NCBI RefSeq assembly: GCF_027492855.1
Contig: NZ_JAPUDY010000051.1
Location: forward strand, 124,001-188,000
DNA: 64,000 nucleotides
Direction: 5' to 3'
DNA from: Acidovorax sp.
GTDB lineage: Bacteria; Pseudomonadota; Gammaproteobacteria; Burkholderiales; Burkholderiaceae_C
This document shows, one piece after another, positions 51,473-61,325 of this stretch. The position numbers were made by a program, and so were the translations under genes. Positions within the stretch are counted from its first letter, which is position 1, and each line of letters begins with the position of its first letter. Under the pieces are notes generated by a model. The model was not told the origin of the DNA. It worked only from the letters and a program-made list of their open reading frames with translations, and did no database searches.

Positions 51473-53401
51473 TCAATTTTCTGCGGCTCCTTGCGCCGCC
51501 GCATCAGGGCGAGGCGCCTTGATCTGGGCCTTGAAGCGCTGCTTGAGCAATTCGTAGTATGCGAGGCCTTCGGCGGTGGTTAGCCACTGCGCGTATTGCT
51601 GGCGCTCTTGCTGCGCGCGCTGTGCGTCGGGCGCCTGGCGAGGCACCACGCGGTTGACCTTGACCACCATGTAGCCGGCAGTCCCCAGATCCACACCCGT
51701 CCAACCTGGCAGGGCATCCGCGGGCGCACGCAGGGCAGCATCGATCACGGGGCGCGGCAGGTTTTGGGTTTGCTCGCGCGACACTTCGATGGAGGCTGCA
51801 AGGCCTGTCGCCGCAGCGGGGGTTGCCTTCCAGGCCGCCAGCTTGGCTTCGCCTTCCTTGCGCGCCAGCTCGGCCGATTTTTGGGCGATGTAGAGGGTGC
51901 GCACGCGGGCACGGACTTCCTCCAGCGGCAAGGTGCGCGCGGGGGTGTAGGTCGTCACGCGGCCTGCGACAAGCTGGCTGGGGCCCACTTCGACGGCTTC
52001 GGTATTGCGCTTGTTTTCCACCGAGTCCGAAGCGAACAGTGCCTCCAGGAACTTGGGGTTGGCCAAAGCACCCTTGGCACCAGGGGCTGGCGTGCGGGTC
52101 ACACCCGTGGCAGTCTGCACCTTGAGCTTGAGCTTTTCGGCCACTGGCTGCAGGCTGTCGGCCTGCTCGTACACGGTGTTGGAGAAGGCCTCGGCCACTT
52201 CGGCAAACTTACGCTGTGCCTGCTGCTGCTTGAGCTCAGCCTCCATCGACGGGCGCAGTTCTTCGAACGTGGGCTGGCGGGGGGTTTTGATGTCAGTCAG
52301 TTGGATGATGTGGTAGCCGAAGTCGGTTTCCACCACATCGCTGATGTCACCCTTCTTCATGGCAAAGGCAGCGTCTTCGAAAGGCTTGACCATGGCGCCA
52401 CGGGCAAAGAAGTTGAGGTCGCCACCGGCTGGGGCAGAGCCCGAGTCTTGCGACGATTTCTTTGCCACCTCCGCAAAGCTCGCAGGCGTCTTGCGCACCT
52501 GGGCCAGCAATTCGGTGGCCCGGGCCTTGGCCTTTTCGCGGTCTGCAGCCGGCGCATCCTTGGTGGCATTGATGAGGATGTGGCTCGCGCGACGCTCTTC
52601 CTTGGCCGTCATCCGCGCCACGTTTTCCTTGTAATACGTGCGCAGGTCGTCTTCGCTCAGGGTGATACCGGCACGCACACCGTCAAGATCCAGCACAGCA
52701 TATTCCACCGCTGCCTGCTCCAGTTGCTGGAACTGCGCGGGGTGCGCCTTGTAGTAAGCCTCAAGGTCCGCATCCGTGGGCGTGACCTTGCTCGCAAAAT
52801 CAGAAGCGTTGAAACGGGCCACCTGGATGTCGCGGCGCTCGTACAAGGCTCCCAGCGCAAGCTTGGTCTGGGCATCCGTGCCAAAAGCCGAGCCCATCAC
52901 GCCGCCCATCACCTGGTTGACAGAGAGATCACGGCGCACATTGGCCTCAAAGCCCGCGGGCGTGAGGCCCTGGCCAGCTACCAGGGATTTATAGGCTTCG
53001 GCATCCAGCGTTCCATCGGCACGCTTGAGCCCTGCAATGGCGGGGATTTCCTCCAGGCTGCGAGCCAGGCGTGCGTCACTGGTGACGAGGTGCATTTTTT
53101 GCGCGGCTGCAGCCAGCACGCGGTCACGCACTAGGCGCTCCAGCGTGGCATAGCGCGCGCTGGGCGAATCGAGCAACTTGGGATCGACCGAAGGCGACTG
53201 CGCGCGAATGCGGTCCGTCTCCATGCGGTGGGCATTGTCCCAATCTGTCTGCTTGATGTTCTCGCCATCGACACGCGCCACCACTGGGCTCTTTTCAGAG
53301 AAGTAGTTGCTGTCGATACCCACCAGCACAAACGAAGGAATGATCAGCAAGAACAAGAAGATCATCACGATCTTGGAGTGCTTGCGGATGGATTCAAACA
53401 T
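51473..53401 (-). CDS. ppiD: Peptidylprolyl isomerase / SurA-like PpiD chaperone
   Basis: Membrane-anchored periplasmic folding helper. The 642 residues start MFESIRKHSKIVMIFLFLLIIPSFVLVGIDSNYF, with one transmembrane helix (about 12-31), then a SurA_N-like region and a parvulin domain (about 265-370) containing EERRASHILINAT, GGDLNFFARGAMVKPFEDAAFAMKKGDIS and VVETDFGYHIIQL. PpiD works at the SecYEG exit with SurA and Skp on outer-membrane proteins. The ATG at 53401 is chosen since the upstream 9 residues are unlike the family. tRNA-Val and HU lie upstream, in the common hupB-tRNA-ppiD order. Confidence 0.93.
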   Translation of the reverse strand: MFESIRKHSKIVMIFLFLLIIPSFVLVGIDSNYFSEKSPVVARVDGENIKQTDWDNAHRMETDRIRAQSPSVDPKLLDSPSARYATLERLVRDRVLAAAAQKMHLVTSDARLARSLEEIPAIAGLKRADGTLDAEAYKSLVAGQGLTPAGFEANVRRDLSVNQVMGGVMGSAFGTDAQTKLALGALYERRDIQVARFNASDFASKVTPTDADLEAYYKAHPAQFQQLEQAAVEYAVLDLDGVRAGITLSEDDLRTYYKENVARMTAKEERRASHILINATKDAPAADREKAKARATELLAQVRKTPASFAEVAKKSSQDSGSAPAGGDLNFFARGAMVKPFEDAAFAMKKGDISDVVETDFGYHIIQLTDIKTPRQPTFEELRPSMEAELKQQQAQRKFAEVAEAFSNTVYEQADSLQPVAEKLKLKVQTATGVTRTPAPGAKGALANPKFLEALFASDSVENKRNTEAVEVGPSQLVAGRVTTYTPARTLPLEEVRARVRTLYIAQKSAELARKEGEAKLAAWKATPAAATGLAASIEVSREQTQNLPRPVIDAALRAPADALPGWTGVDLGTAGYMVVKVNRVVPRQAPDAQRAQQERQQYAQWLTTAEGLAYYELLKQRFKAQIKAPRPDAAAQGAAEN

Positions 53402-53427
53402 GGTCGATCTTTCAGAGGCAAAAAACA

Positions 53428-53451
53428 AAAGGCGAACTCACGTTCGCCTTT
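53428..53451 (-). terminator. Rho-independent terminator after tRNA-Val
   Basis: Stem AAAGGCGAAC/GTTCGCCTTT with a 4-base loop; on the minus strand it is followed by TGTTTTTTG. It lies just after the tRNA-Val gene and just before the ppiD start at 53401. It would end the hupB-tRNA transcript. Confidence 0.8.
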
Positions 53452-53460
53452 GTTCGGTGA

Positions 53461-53536
53461 TGGTGGGTCCTGACGGTCTCGAACCGCCGACCTACTCCGT
53501 GTAAAGGAGCCGCTCTACCAACTGAGCTAAGGACCC
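53461..53536 (-). tRNA. tRNA-Val (anticodon TAC)
   Basis: 76 nt on the minus strand with encoded CCA. Acceptor GGGTCCT/AGGACCC, D-arm GCTCAGTTGGTAGAGC, anticodon loop TTTACAC reading GUA/GUG, and T-arm GGTTCGAGACC. It lies 16 bp after hupB and is likely read from the same transcript. Confidence 0.96.
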
Positions 53537-53552
53537 CACCTAAACTTGATCC

Positions 53553-53825
53553 TCAGTTCAAGGCATCTTTCAATGCCTTGCCAGGACGGAACTTCGGAAC
53601 TTTAGCAGCTTTGATTTTAATCGTAGCGCCAGTACGGGGATTGCGGCCTGTGCGGGCAGCGCGCTTGCCTACGGCGAATGTGCCAAAACCGACGAGCGAT
53701 ACCGTGCCGCCCTTCTTGAGAGTCTTCTTGACAGCCTCGATCGTGGATTCCAGGGCGCGAGCAGCAGCGGCCTTGGAGATGTCGGCGTTGGTAGCAATGT
53801 GCTCAATCAGTTCGGTTTTGTTCAC
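53553..53825 (-). CDS. hupB: DNA-binding protein HU (beta type)
   Basis: A 90-residue histone-like protein that bends DNA and shapes the nucleoid. [32 protein letters not shown] and the C-terminal [44 protein letters not shown] match HU, with the DNA-contact beta-arm (R-T-G-R-N-P-R-T-G). A strong promoter lies upstream (53963-53991). Confidence 0.97.
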   Translation of the reverse strand: MNKTELIEHIATNADISKAAAARALESTIEAVKKTLKKGGTVSLVGFGTFAVGKRAARTGRNPRTGATIKIKAAKVPKFRPGKALKDALN

Positions 53826-53962
53826 AAGAAGCCTCTCGGAAAAGAGTTAATGAAATGTCTCGTGGATATCTGGTCTTCCCACGTCTGACGGCGCAGCCGA
53901 ATGGGCTGTTGGAGAGCAGGCGGGGGAATGACTGGCATACACAGCAGTGGCTGCTGCATCAG

Positions 53963-53991
53963 ATTAAAGCCATCGAGTTTCAGAGTGTCAA
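53963..53991 (-). promoter_or_regulatory. Sigma-70 promoter of hupB
   Basis: On the minus strand, TTGACA (53986-53991) is 17 bp from TTTAAT (53963-53968). It precedes hupB by about 140 bp, giving a leader of ~130 nt, and no other gene lies between. This is the best -35/-10 pair in the window. Confidence 0.75.
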
Positions 53992-54128
53992 TACAACACG
54001 CTATTTTGACGCAGCGTTGCGGTGAATTCTAGTCGTATTTCACCCAGCGGCAGGGCTCGCAGAATCGTTTTGTCTCATACATGTCGTATGGGCAAGATTC
54101 CGTATTGACACCCCAATCTCTGCGCCTC

Positions 54129-55223
54129 TCAAACGGCCGCCAGGGCGTCGGCGATAGCCCGTCCGACGTCCTGCGTGCTGGATGTTCCACCGAGGTCGGG
54201 GGTGCGCGGACCACCATTTTTGGGGTCCAGCACGGACTCAATGGCAGCCAGCACGGCATCGTGCGCAGCCCGGTAACCCAGGAAGTCGAGCATCATCGCG
54301 CCGCACCAGATTTGGCCGATGGGGTTGGCGATGCCCTGCCCTGCAATGTCGGGCGCCGAGCCGTGCACGGGCTCGAACAGCGAGGGCATGGTGCGCGTAG
54401 GATTGAGGTTGGCGCTGGGCGCAATGCCAATGGTGCCTGTGCAGGCCGGGCCCAGGTCGCTGAGGATGTCGCCAAACAGATTGCTGGCCACCACCACGTC
54501 AAAAAAATCAGGGCGCTGCACAAAGTGGGCCGTGAGGATGTCGATATGGAATTTGTCCACTTTTACATCCGGGTACGCCTTGGCCATCTCGGCCACGCGC
54601 TCGTCCCAGTAGGGCATTGTGATGGCGATACCGTTGGACTTGGTGGCGCTGGTGAGGTGTTTCTTGGGGCGTGACTGGGCCAGGTCAAAAGCAAATTTCA
54701 GCACGCGGTCCACGCCGTGGCGGGACATCACCGTCTCTTGCATCACGATCTCGCGCGGGGTGCCTTCGTACATGCGCCCGCCGATGCTGGAGTACTCACC
54801 CTCGGTGTTCTCGCGCACGATGAGCATGTCGATCTCGCCGGGCAGGCGCGGGCTGCCGTCGCGGCGCACCACGGGCGCAATCACGCCGGGCATGAGGCGC
54901 GCCGGGCGCAGGTTGATGTACTGGTCGAACTCGCGGCGAAACAGCAGCAGCGAACCCCACAGCGAGACATGGTCGGCGATCTTCTCGGGCCAGCCCACGG
55001 CACCGAAGTAGATGGCCTCGTGGCCGCCGATCTGCTCCTTCCAGTTGTCGGGCAGCATCTTGCCGTGCTTTTCGTAGTAGTCCCAGCTCGAAAAGTCGAA
55101 ATGGTCGAAGTGCAGGTCGATGCCGAATCGGCGTGCAGCCGCGTCCATCACGCGCAGGCCCTCGGGCATGACTTCTTTACCGATGCCGTCACCGGCAACG
55201 ACGGCAATGCGATGCTTTGCCAT
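54129..55223 (-). CDS. ttuC: Tartrate dehydrogenase / D-malate dehydrogenase (isopropylmalate-dehydrogenase family)
   Basis: NAD-dependent beta-decarboxylating dehydrogenase of 364 residues, family of IPMDH. Motifs are HRIAVVAGDGIGKEVMPEG, LRPARLMPGVIAPV, IVRENTEGEYSSIGGRMYEGTPREIVMQETVMSR, and the metal-binding SNLFGDILSDLGPACTGTIGIAPSANL with PVHGSAPDIAGQGIANPIG. ENTEGEYSS is the TDH/D-malate type rather than leuB (which has RELTGGIY). It acts on tartrate, D-malate or similar acids. It stands alone, with a dispersed repeat at its 5' side, convergent with hupB in no operon. Confidence 0.9.
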   Translation of the reverse strand: MAKHRIAVVAGDGIGKEVMPEGLRVMDAAARRFGIDLHFDHFDFSSWDYYEKHGKMLPDNWKEQIGGHEAIYFGAVGWPEKIADHVSLWGSLLLFRREFDQYINLRPARLMPGVIAPVVRRDGSPRLPGEIDMLIVRENTEGEYSSIGGRMYEGTPREIVMQETVMSRHGVDRVLKFAFDLAQSRPKKHLTSATKSNGIAITMPYWDERVAEMAKAYPDVKVDKFHIDILTAHFVQRPDFFDVVVASNLFGDILSDLGPACTGTIGIAPSANLNPTRTMPSLFEPVHGSAPDIAGQGIANPIGQIWCGAMMLDFLGYRAAHDAVLAAIESVLDPKNGGPRTPDLGGTSSTQDVGRAIADALAAV

Positions 55224-55236
55224 TCGAATGCTCCTG

Positions 55237-55282
55237 AAAATATAGCTGCTAGCGCTTATCCATCAAGCGCAAGAGCCCAAAA
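55237..55282 (-). repeat. Dispersed short repeat, copy F
   Basis: TATAGCTGCTAGCGCTTATC then CATCAAGCGCAAGAGCCCAAAA. It has the typical core and lies in the gap between ttuC and pgsA. Within the family its sequence is close to copy G. Confidence 0.85.
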
Positions 55283-55291
55283 GATGTGAAA

Positions 55292-55858
55292 TTATTTCAC
55301 GCGAGCCCGGATTTCGGGCAGCGCCTTCTGCAGGTAGTACACCATCGACCAGACGGTGAGCACGGCCGATGCCCAGATGAGCCAGGTGCCCCACACGCCG
55401 GTGTCGATCACGCCGAACAGGCGCCCGTCGTACAGCAGAAAGGGGATGGCCACCATCTGCACCGTGGTCTTGACCTTGCCGATCATGTGCACGGCCACGC
55501 TTTTGCTCGCCCCGATCTGCGCCATCCATTCGCGCAGGGCAGATATGGCGATCTCGCGGCCGATGATGATGAGGGCCACGAACACGTCGGCACGCTGCAG
55601 GTGCACCAGCACCAAAAGCGATGCGCACACCAGGAACTTGTCGGCCACCGGGTCGAGGAAAGCGCCGAAGGACGAGGTCTGGTTGAGCTTGCGGGCCAGG
55701 TAGCCGTCCAGCCAGTCGGTGGCGGCAAACACCACGAACATCACGGTGGCGATCAGGTTGCGCGTGGCCGGGTCGATGGGCGCATAGAACACCCCCACGA
55801 TCAAAGGTATCGCGACGATGCGCGTCCAAGTCATCAAGGTGGGGATAGTCCAGAACAT
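55292..55858 (-). CDS. pgsA: CDP-diacylglycerol--glycerol-3-phosphate 3-phosphatidyltransferase
   Basis: Makes phosphatidylglycerol phosphate from CDP-diacylglycerol, in the inner membrane. The 188 residues hold several helices. The CDP-alcohol phosphotransferase motif is ATDWLDGYLARKLNQTSSFGAFLDPVADK (D-G-x2-A-R-x8-G-x3-D-x3-D). The ATG at 55858 gives the usual start MFWTIPTLMTWTRI. It follows uvrC by 71 bp in the standard uvrC-pgsA order. Confidence 0.95.
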   Translation of the reverse strand: MFWTIPTLMTWTRIVAIPLIVGVFYAPIDPATRNLIATVMFVVFAATDWLDGYLARKLNQTSSFGAFLDPVADKFLVCASLLVLVHLQRADVFVALIIIGREIAISALREWMAQIGASKSVAVHMIGKVKTTVQMVAIPFLLYDGRLFGVIDTGVWGTWLIWASAVLTVWSMVYYLQKALPEIRARVK

Positions 55859-55929
55859 GGCGGCGATTGTGTCACGGCCGCCCAGGGATTTGTGGCCCCG
55901 ATGAAATAAGCCTTGTGGCCCGGCCGCCC

Positions 55930-57915
55930 TCACCGCAGCGCGCGGTAAATCTCCTCGGCCAGCTCGCGCGAGATACCGTCCACCGTGGCCAGGTCTTCCA
56001 CGCTGGCGGCAGCCACCCCCCGCACGCCGCCAAAGCGCTGCAGCAGCCGGGCGCGCTTTTTGGGGCCTACACCGGCGATCTCTTCCAATTGCCCGCCACC
56101 CACACGCACCTTGGCCCGCGCAGCGCGCATGCCGGTGATGGCAAAGCGGTGGGCCTCGTCGCGAATCTGCGCCACCAGCATGAGCGCGGCCGAATCCTTG
56201 CCCAGGTAGACCTTTTCGCGCCCATCGGCAAACACCAATTCCTCCAGGCCCACCTTGCGGCCCTCGCCCTTCTCAACCCCCACGATGCGCGTCAGGTCCA
56301 GCCCCAGGGCGGTGAACACCTCGCGCGCCACGCCCACCTGGCCCTTGCCGCCGTCGATGAGCACCAGGTCGGGCAGGCGCGCCTGGCCCTTGGGGCGGGC
56401 CGCGGCTTGAGCCTCGGGCGACTTTGTGTAGTCAATGCCCCCCTCTTCGCGCTGGGCCTCGACCACCTTGCTGTAGCGGCGCGTGAGCACCTGGCGCATA
56501 GCGGCGTAGTCGTCGCCGCCGGTGATGCCCTCGATCTTGTAGCGGCGGTATTCGCTGCTTTGCATCTTGTGGTGATGGAACACGACGCAGGACGCCTGGG
56601 TGGATTCGCCCGCCGTGTGCGAAATGTCGAAACACTCGATGGTGAGTTGGTCCAGGTCTTCGGGCGGCAGGTCGAGCGCCTCGGCCAGCGCCCGCGTGCG
56701 GGCCTGCTGCGATCCCTCTTCGGCCAGCAGGCGGGCCAGTTGCAGGTCGGCGTTCTTTTGCGCCATGTCCAGCCAGGCGCGGCGCTGCTCGCGCGGCTGG
56801 TGGATGGCGTTTACGCGCAGGCCGCTTTGTTCGGTCAGCGCGTCGAGCAAGGCCTTGTCCACCGGCACGCTGGTCACCAGCAGCGGGGGCACGGGCACGC
56901 CGATGTAGTGCTGGGCGATGAAGGCTTCGAGCACCTGCGCCTCTATCGGCCGCGCCGGCGCGGCAGCGCCCTCCCCGCTGTCTTCTGGCTGAAAAACGGC
57001 GGCGGCGTCCTCTACATGCACCGGAAAGTACGGCCTGTCGCCCAGGTGGCGCCCGCCGCGCACCATGGCCAGGTTCACGCAGGCGCGGCCGCCCAACACG
57101 CGCACGGCCAGGATGTCCACGTCCTTGTCGTCCACGGTTTCGATGGACTGCTGGTGCAGCACGCGCGACAGCGCCTGGATCTGGTTGCGCACATCGGCGG
57201 CCTGCTCGAATTCGAGCTTGTCCGAGTGCGCCATCATGCGCGCCTCCAGCGCCTGCAAAAGCTCCTGCGTCTCGCCGCGCAGCAGCGCTTCGGCATGCGA
57301 CACATCGGCCGCGTAGGCCTCGGGCGAGATCATGTCCACACAGGGCCCTGTGCAGCGCTTGATCTGGAACAACAGGCAGGGCCGCGTGCGGTTGGCAAAC
57401 ACCGTGTCTTCACAAGTGCGCAGCCGAAAGACCTTTTGCAGGAGCTGGATGGTTTCCTTCACCGCCCAGGCGCTGGGGTAGGGGCCGAAGTAGCGGTGCT
57501 TTTTATCGACCGCGCCCCGGTAGTAGGCCATGCGCGGAAACACCTGGCCCGGTGCATCGCCCCGCGTGTGGTTGCCGGGCGTGCCGGTGATCTTGAGATA
57601 GGGGTAGCTCTTGTCGTCGCGGAACAAGATGTTGAACTTGGGGTTCAGCGTCTTGATGAGGTTGTTTTCCAGCAGCAGCGCCTCGGCCTCGGAGCGCACC
57701 ACCGTGGTCTCCATGCGCACGATCTTGCTGACCATGTGGCCGATGCGCGTGCCGCCATGGTTCTTCTGGAAATAGCTCGATACCCGGCGCTTGAGGTTGA
57801 GCGCCTTGCCCACATACAGCAGCGCATCCTGCGCGTCGAAATAGCGGTACACGCCCGGCAGCGCTGGCAGCGCAGCCACCTGCGCGAGGAGTTCTTCGGA
57901 ATGCACATCAGACAT
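55930..57915 (-). CDS. uvrC: UvrABC system protein C (excinuclease)
   Basis: Makes both incisions in nucleotide excision repair once UvrB is loaded. The 661 residues have a GIY-YIG domain (about 14-95; [20 protein letters not shown]), a Cys cluster ([28 protein letters not shown]), the UVR motif ([24 protein letters not shown]), the RNase-H-like endonuclease half ([35 protein letters not shown]), and a C-terminal helix-hairpin-helix pair ([34 protein letters not shown]). The ATG at 57915 starts [10 protein letters not shown]. Confidence 0.96.
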   Translation of the reverse strand: MSDVHSEELLAQVAALPALPGVYRYFDAQDALLYVGKALNLKRRVSSYFQKNHGGTRIGHMVSKIVRMETTVVRSEAEALLLENNLIKTLNPKFNILFRDDKSYPYLKITGTPGNHTRGDAPGQVFPRMAYYRGAVDKKHRYFGPYPSAWAVKETIQLLQKVFRLRTCEDTVFANRTRPCLLFQIKRCTGPCVDMISPEAYAADVSHAEALLRGETQELLQALEARMMAHSDKLEFEQAADVRNQIQALSRVLHQQSIETVDDKDVDILAVRVLGGRACVNLAMVRGGRHLGDRPYFPVHVEDAAAVFQPEDSGEGAAAPARPIEAQVLEAFIAQHYIGVPVPPLLVTSVPVDKALLDALTEQSGLRVNAIHQPREQRRAWLDMAQKNADLQLARLLAEEGSQQARTRALAEALDLPPEDLDQLTIECFDISHTAGESTQASCVVFHHHKMQSSEYRRYKIEGITGGDDYAAMRQVLTRRYSKVVEAQREEGGIDYTKSPEAQAAARPKGQARLPDLVLIDGGKGQVGVAREVFTALGLDLTRIVGVEKGEGRKVGLEELVFADGREKVYLGKDSAALMLVAQIRDEAHRFAITGMRAARAKVRVGGGQLEEIAGVGPKKRARLLQRFGGVRGVAAASVEDLATVDGISRELAEEIYRALR

Positions 57916-57954
57916 GGCGCGTATTGTGGCCCTGCGCACAGTCCGACTGAATCA

Positions 57955-58010
57955 CTATCAAATAAATAGCTGCTAGCGCTTATCCAACAAGCGCTAGCAG
58001 CCATTTTCAT
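57955..58010 (+). repeat. Dispersed short repeat, copy G
   Basis: Contains a perfect 13-bp inverted repeat, GCTGCTAGCGCTT (57969-57981) and AAGCGCTAGCAGC (57989-58001), with a 7-base loop ATCCAAC. It lies between uvrC and the Bug gene, both on the minus strand. Confidence 0.88.
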
Positions 58011-58032
58011 CAAAACACCCGAATACCCCGGA

Positions 58033-59013
58033 TCACTCCGCCTCGATCTTCGAGGTCTTCACCACCGTGGCCCAGTTGGCCAGATCAGCTTTCACCTTGT
58101 CGCCCAACTGCTGCGGGTTCTGGTAGTCAGCCGTGGCGCCCTGCTCCTGCACCTTTTGCTGGAACGTGGGGTTCTGCACCACGGTGCGGATGTCGGCGGT
58201 GAGTTTGTCCACCACCGGCTTGGGTACGGCGGCGGGCACGAACACGGCAAACCACGAGGTGGCATCGACCTTGGGGTAGCCCGCCTCGGCGGTGGTGGGC
58301 ACATCGGGCAGGCTGGGCAGGCGCTGCTTGCCGGTCACGGCCAGCACGCGCAGCTTGCCGCTGGCGATGTGGGGCATGAAGGGCGGCGCGGTGCCAAAGG
58401 TCAGGTCCACCTGGCCGCCCAGCAGGTCCTGCAGCGCGGGGCCGGTGCCTTTATAGGGCACGTGCACCATCTTGATGGCGCCCTGCTGCTCCAGCATGGC
58501 GCCGGTCACATGCTGCAGCGAGCCGTTGCCCGACGAGGCGTAGTTGAGCTTGCCGGGGTTGGCCTTGGCGTAGGCAATGAGTTCGGGCAGCGTCTTCACC
58601 GGCAGGTCGTTGCGCACCACGATGATCTGCGGGGCCGAAATGACGTTCGCCACGGGCTGGAAGTCGCCCTGCTCCCACTGCTTTGTTTTGGTGATGTGGG
58701 GCGAGATGACGTGGTAGCCCGAGTACTGCATGAGCAGTGTGTAGCCATCGGCCTCGGCACGCTTGACGATGCTGGCGGCGATGTTGCCGTTGCCGCCACC
58801 CTTGTTGTCCACCACCACCGACTGCCCCAGCACGGGCGCCAGCGCCTGGGCCAGCATGCGGGCCGAGAGGTCGGTGGTGCCGCCAGCGGCTGTGGGCACA
58901 ACCATGGTCACGGTCTTGGCGGGATAGGCGCCCTGCGCCCAGGCGTTACCGCCCAGGCAGGTCGCCAGGGCGGACAGCGCCAGGGCCGTGAATTGTTTGC
59001 GGGTGGTGTTCAT
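58033..59013 (-). CDS. Tripartite tricarboxylate transporter substrate-binding protein (Bug family)
   Basis: Exported solute receptor of 326 residues with a signal peptide (about 1-26, cut after AWA). The Bug motif VTMVVPTAAGGTTDLSARMLAQ is at the start, then VVVDNKGGGNGNIAASIVKRAEADGYTLL and GKLNYASSGNGSLQHVTGAML. Bug proteins bind small carboxylates, amides or vitamins; the substrate here cannot be told. It lies downstream of an HMG-CoA-lyase-like enzyme and a CoA-transferase and probably supplies their substrate. No membrane partner (TctA/TctB) is next to it, as is common for orphan Bug proteins. Confidence 0.93.
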   Translation of the reverse strand: MNTTRKQFTALALSALATCLGGNAWAQGAYPAKTVTMVVPTAAGGTTDLSARMLAQALAPVLGQSVVVDNKGGGNGNIAASIVKRAEADGYTLLMQYSGYHVISPHITKTKQWEQGDFQPVANVISAPQIIVVRNDLPVKTLPELIAYAKANPGKLNYASSGNGSLQHVTGAMLEQQGAIKMVHVPYKGTGPALQDLLGGQVDLTFGTAPPFMPHIASGKLRVLAVTGKQRLPSLPDVPTTAEAGYPKVDATSWFAVFVPAAVPKPVVDKLTADIRTVVQNPTFQQKVQEQGATADYQNPQQLGDKVKADLANWATVVKTSKIEAE

Positions 59014-59088
59014 GATGAGATGTCTCCTGTGGATGATTCTGTAATTGATCGGCAATAGAAATCAGGCATCGGCTGCGGGCACCAGGCC

Positions 59089-60069
59089 TCATCGGGCCTC
59101 GGCCCGCTGGCGGATGGCGTCGAAATCGGCAGGCACCGGGTGCAGCGCCAGGCGCGGCCCGGCCTTGGCGATCTGGCTGGGAATGTCGTGGCCGATGAGC
59201 GCGGGCAGTTGCTGTGCGGCAGCCACCAGGGCGTCCAAGTCCACGCCGGTGTCGTAGCCCATCAGCGCCAGCGCATGCACGATCTCTTCGCTGCATACGT
59301 TGCCGCTGGCGCCGGGCGCATACGGGCAGCCGCCCAGCCCGCCCAGCGAGGCGTCGAACAAATCGGCGCCCGCATCGATGGCGGCCAGCACATTGGCCAG
59401 GCCCATGCCACGCGTGTTGTGGAAATGCAGGGTGAACGCCACGCCCGGCCAGCGCGCGCGGGCCGCCGCCGTGAGCTGGTGCACCTGCGTGGGGTAGGCC
59501 ATGCCGGTGGTGTCGCACAGCGTGATGCCGCACACGCCCAGGTCCACAAAACGCTGCACCCAGCCGAACACGTCGGCCTGCGCGATGTCGCCCTCCATGG
59601 GGCAGCCAAACACACACGACAGCGACACGTTCACCGCCACGCTGGCACCCTGCGCCAGGGCCACCACTTGGGCCAGCGCGGCAAACGACTGCGCCTGCGT
59701 CATGCGCAGGTTGGCCAAGTTGTGTGTGGCGCTCACCGACATGACGAGGTTGAGCTCGTCCGTGCGGGCCTCGATGGCGCGCTCGGCGCCACGCAGGTTG
59801 GGCACCAGCGCGGTGTAGACGGTGCCTGGGCGGCGGGTGATCTCGCGCATCACGATCTCGGCATCTTTCAGCGCCGGGATGGCTGTGGGCGACGTGAACG
59901 AGGTCACCTCGATTTTGGCCAGGCCCGCTGCCGACAACGCATTGCACAGCGCAATCTTGTCGGCCGTGGGCACAAAAGCCTTTTCCATCTGCAGGCCGTC
60001 GCGCAGGCCGACCTCTTGCATGTGGATACGGCGGTTGCCGCCCTGCCACACGGTGTTGGGTGTACTCAT
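59089..60069 (-). CDS. Hydroxymethylglutaryl-CoA lyase-like enzyme (HMGL family)
   Basis: A 326-residue TIM-barrel lyase that cleaves a 3-hydroxy-3-methylacyl-CoA to acetyl-CoA and a keto acid. Motifs: HMQEVGLRDGLQMEKAFVPTADKI (metal and base), VTSFTSPTAIPAL, VNVSLSCVFGCPMEGD, LHFHNTRGMGLANVLAAI (metal His pair) and GLGGCPYAPGASGNVCSEEIV (the Cys motif). The substrate could be HMG-CoA, but with a CaiB transferase the citramalyl-CoA or 3-hydroxy-3-methylglutaryl type seems possible. It overlaps the CaiB gene by 4 bp. Confidence 0.9.
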   Translation of the reverse strand: MSTPNTVWQGGNRRIHMQEVGLRDGLQMEKAFVPTADKIALCNALSAAGLAKIEVTSFTSPTAIPALKDAEIVMREITRRPGTVYTALVPNLRGAERAIEARTDELNLVMSVSATHNLANLRMTQAQSFAALAQVVALAQGASVAVNVSLSCVFGCPMEGDIAQADVFGWVQRFVDLGVCGITLCDTTGMAYPTQVHQLTAAARARWPGVAFTLHFHNTRGMGLANVLAAIDAGADLFDASLGGLGGCPYAPGASGNVCSEEIVHALALMGYDTGVDLDALVAAAQQLPALIGHDIPSQIAKAGPRLALHPVPADFDAIRQRAEAR

Positions 60070-61271
60070 TGAATCACCCCCTTGCTGCGCAGCAGTGCAA
60101 TCTGCTCAGCCGTGAGGCCCGCCTCGGCCAGCACCGCCTCCGTGTCATCCCCCAGGTGCGGCGCGCTGCGGCGGATGCTGCCGGGCGTGGCTGAGAGCTT
60201 GGGCACAATGCCAGGCACTTCCACGCTGTAGCCGTCGCGTGTCTGTTGCGTGAGCAGCATGTCGCGGGCGCGGTAGTGCGGGTCTTCGGCAATGTCCTTG
60301 GCGGTATAGACCTTGCCAGCGGGCACGCGGGCGGCGCCCAGGGCGTCGAGCACCTGCTGCACGGTGCGCTGCGCGCTCCACGCGCCGATGGCGGCGTCGA
60401 TCTCGTCCACGCGCGCCACGCGGCCGGTGTTGTTGGCCAGGTCGGGCGCAACGCCCAGGTCGGGACGGCCGATGGCGTCCATCAGCCGCTTGAAGATGCT
60501 GTCGCCATTGCCCGCCACCAGCACCCAGCCGTCCCGGCAGGGGTAGGCGTTGGACGGCGCGATGCCCGGCAGCGCGCTGCCCGCGGCCTCGCGCACCGCA
60601 CCGAAGGCGCTGTATTCGGGGATCAGGCTTTCCATCACGTTGAACACAGCCTCATGCAGCGCCACGTCGATCACCTGGCCCTGGCCGCCGTTGACCTTGC
60701 GGTGGTACAGCGCGGTGAGCACGCCGATGGTGCCGTGTAGCGCCGCCAGCGTGTCGCCGATCGACACCCCCACGCGCACCGGCACACGGCCCGGCTCGCC
60801 CGTGAGGTGGCGCAGGCCGCCCATGGCCTCGCCAATGGCGCCAAAACCGGGCAGATCACGGTAGGGGCCGGTCTGGCCGTAGCCCGATATGCGCAGCATC
60901 ACCAGGCCGGGGTTGATCGCGTGCAGCTCCTCGGGCGACATGCCCCAGCCCTCCAGCGTGCCGGGGCGAAAGTTCTCGACCAACACGTCGGCTTCGGCGA
61001 TCAACTGGCGCGCAATGTCCTGGCCTTCCTTCTGGCGCAGGTCCAACGCCACCGAGCGTTTGTTGCGCGACTGCACCTGCCACCAGACAGACGTGCCCTC
61101 TTTGATGAGGCGCCAGTTGCGCAGCGGGTCGCCCGTCTCGGGCGCTTCGATCTTGATCACGTCGGCGCCAAATTCGCCCAGCGTCTTGCCGCAGAACGGC
61201 CCGGCGATGAGCTGCCCCATCTCGATGACGCGCACGCCCTGCAGTGCTGCGGGGGAAGGAATGGAATCCAT
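60066..61271 (-). CDS. CoA transferase, CaiB/BaiF family (class III)
   Basis: A 401-residue enzyme that moves CoA between carboxylates. Motifs: GVRVIEMGQLIAGPFCGKTLGEFGADVIKIE, KRSVALDLRQKEGQDIARQLIAEADVLVENFRPGTLEGWGM (catalytic Asp near here), DLPGFGAIGEAMGGLRHLTG and GYGQTGPY. It would activate an acid to its CoA thioester for the lyase. Substrate unknown; it is the first gene of the module and is divergent from a LysR regulator. It is not an oxalate or carnitine-specific type by sequence alone. Confidence 0.92.
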   Translation of the reverse strand: MDSIPSPAALQGVRVIEMGQLIAGPFCGKTLGEFGADVIKIEAPETGDPLRNWRLIKEGTSVWWQVQSRNKRSVALDLRQKEGQDIARQLIAEADVLVENFRPGTLEGWGMSPEELHAINPGLVMLRISGYGQTGPYRDLPGFGAIGEAMGGLRHLTGEPGRVPVRVGVSIGDTLAALHGTIGVLTALYHRKVNGGQGQVIDVALHEAVFNVMESLIPEYSAFGAVREAAGSALPGIAPSNAYPCRDGWVLVAGNGDSIFKRLMDAIGRPDLGVAPDLANNTGRVARVDEIDAAIGAWSAQRTVQQVLDALGAARVPAGKVYTAKDIAEDPHYRARDMLLTQQTRDGYSVEVPGIVPKLSATPGSIRRSAPHLGDDTEAVLAEAGLTAEQIALLRSKGVIQ

Positions 61272-61325
61272 GGGAATAGGTGTCTCCTGCGGGGTCTGTC
61301 GCCAGGTGGCTCAATGCACCCCAAC

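Noticed and set aside
55867-57969. A 700-residue plus-strand frame opposite uvrC
   Set aside because: Antisense shadow of uvrC; no recognisable domains.
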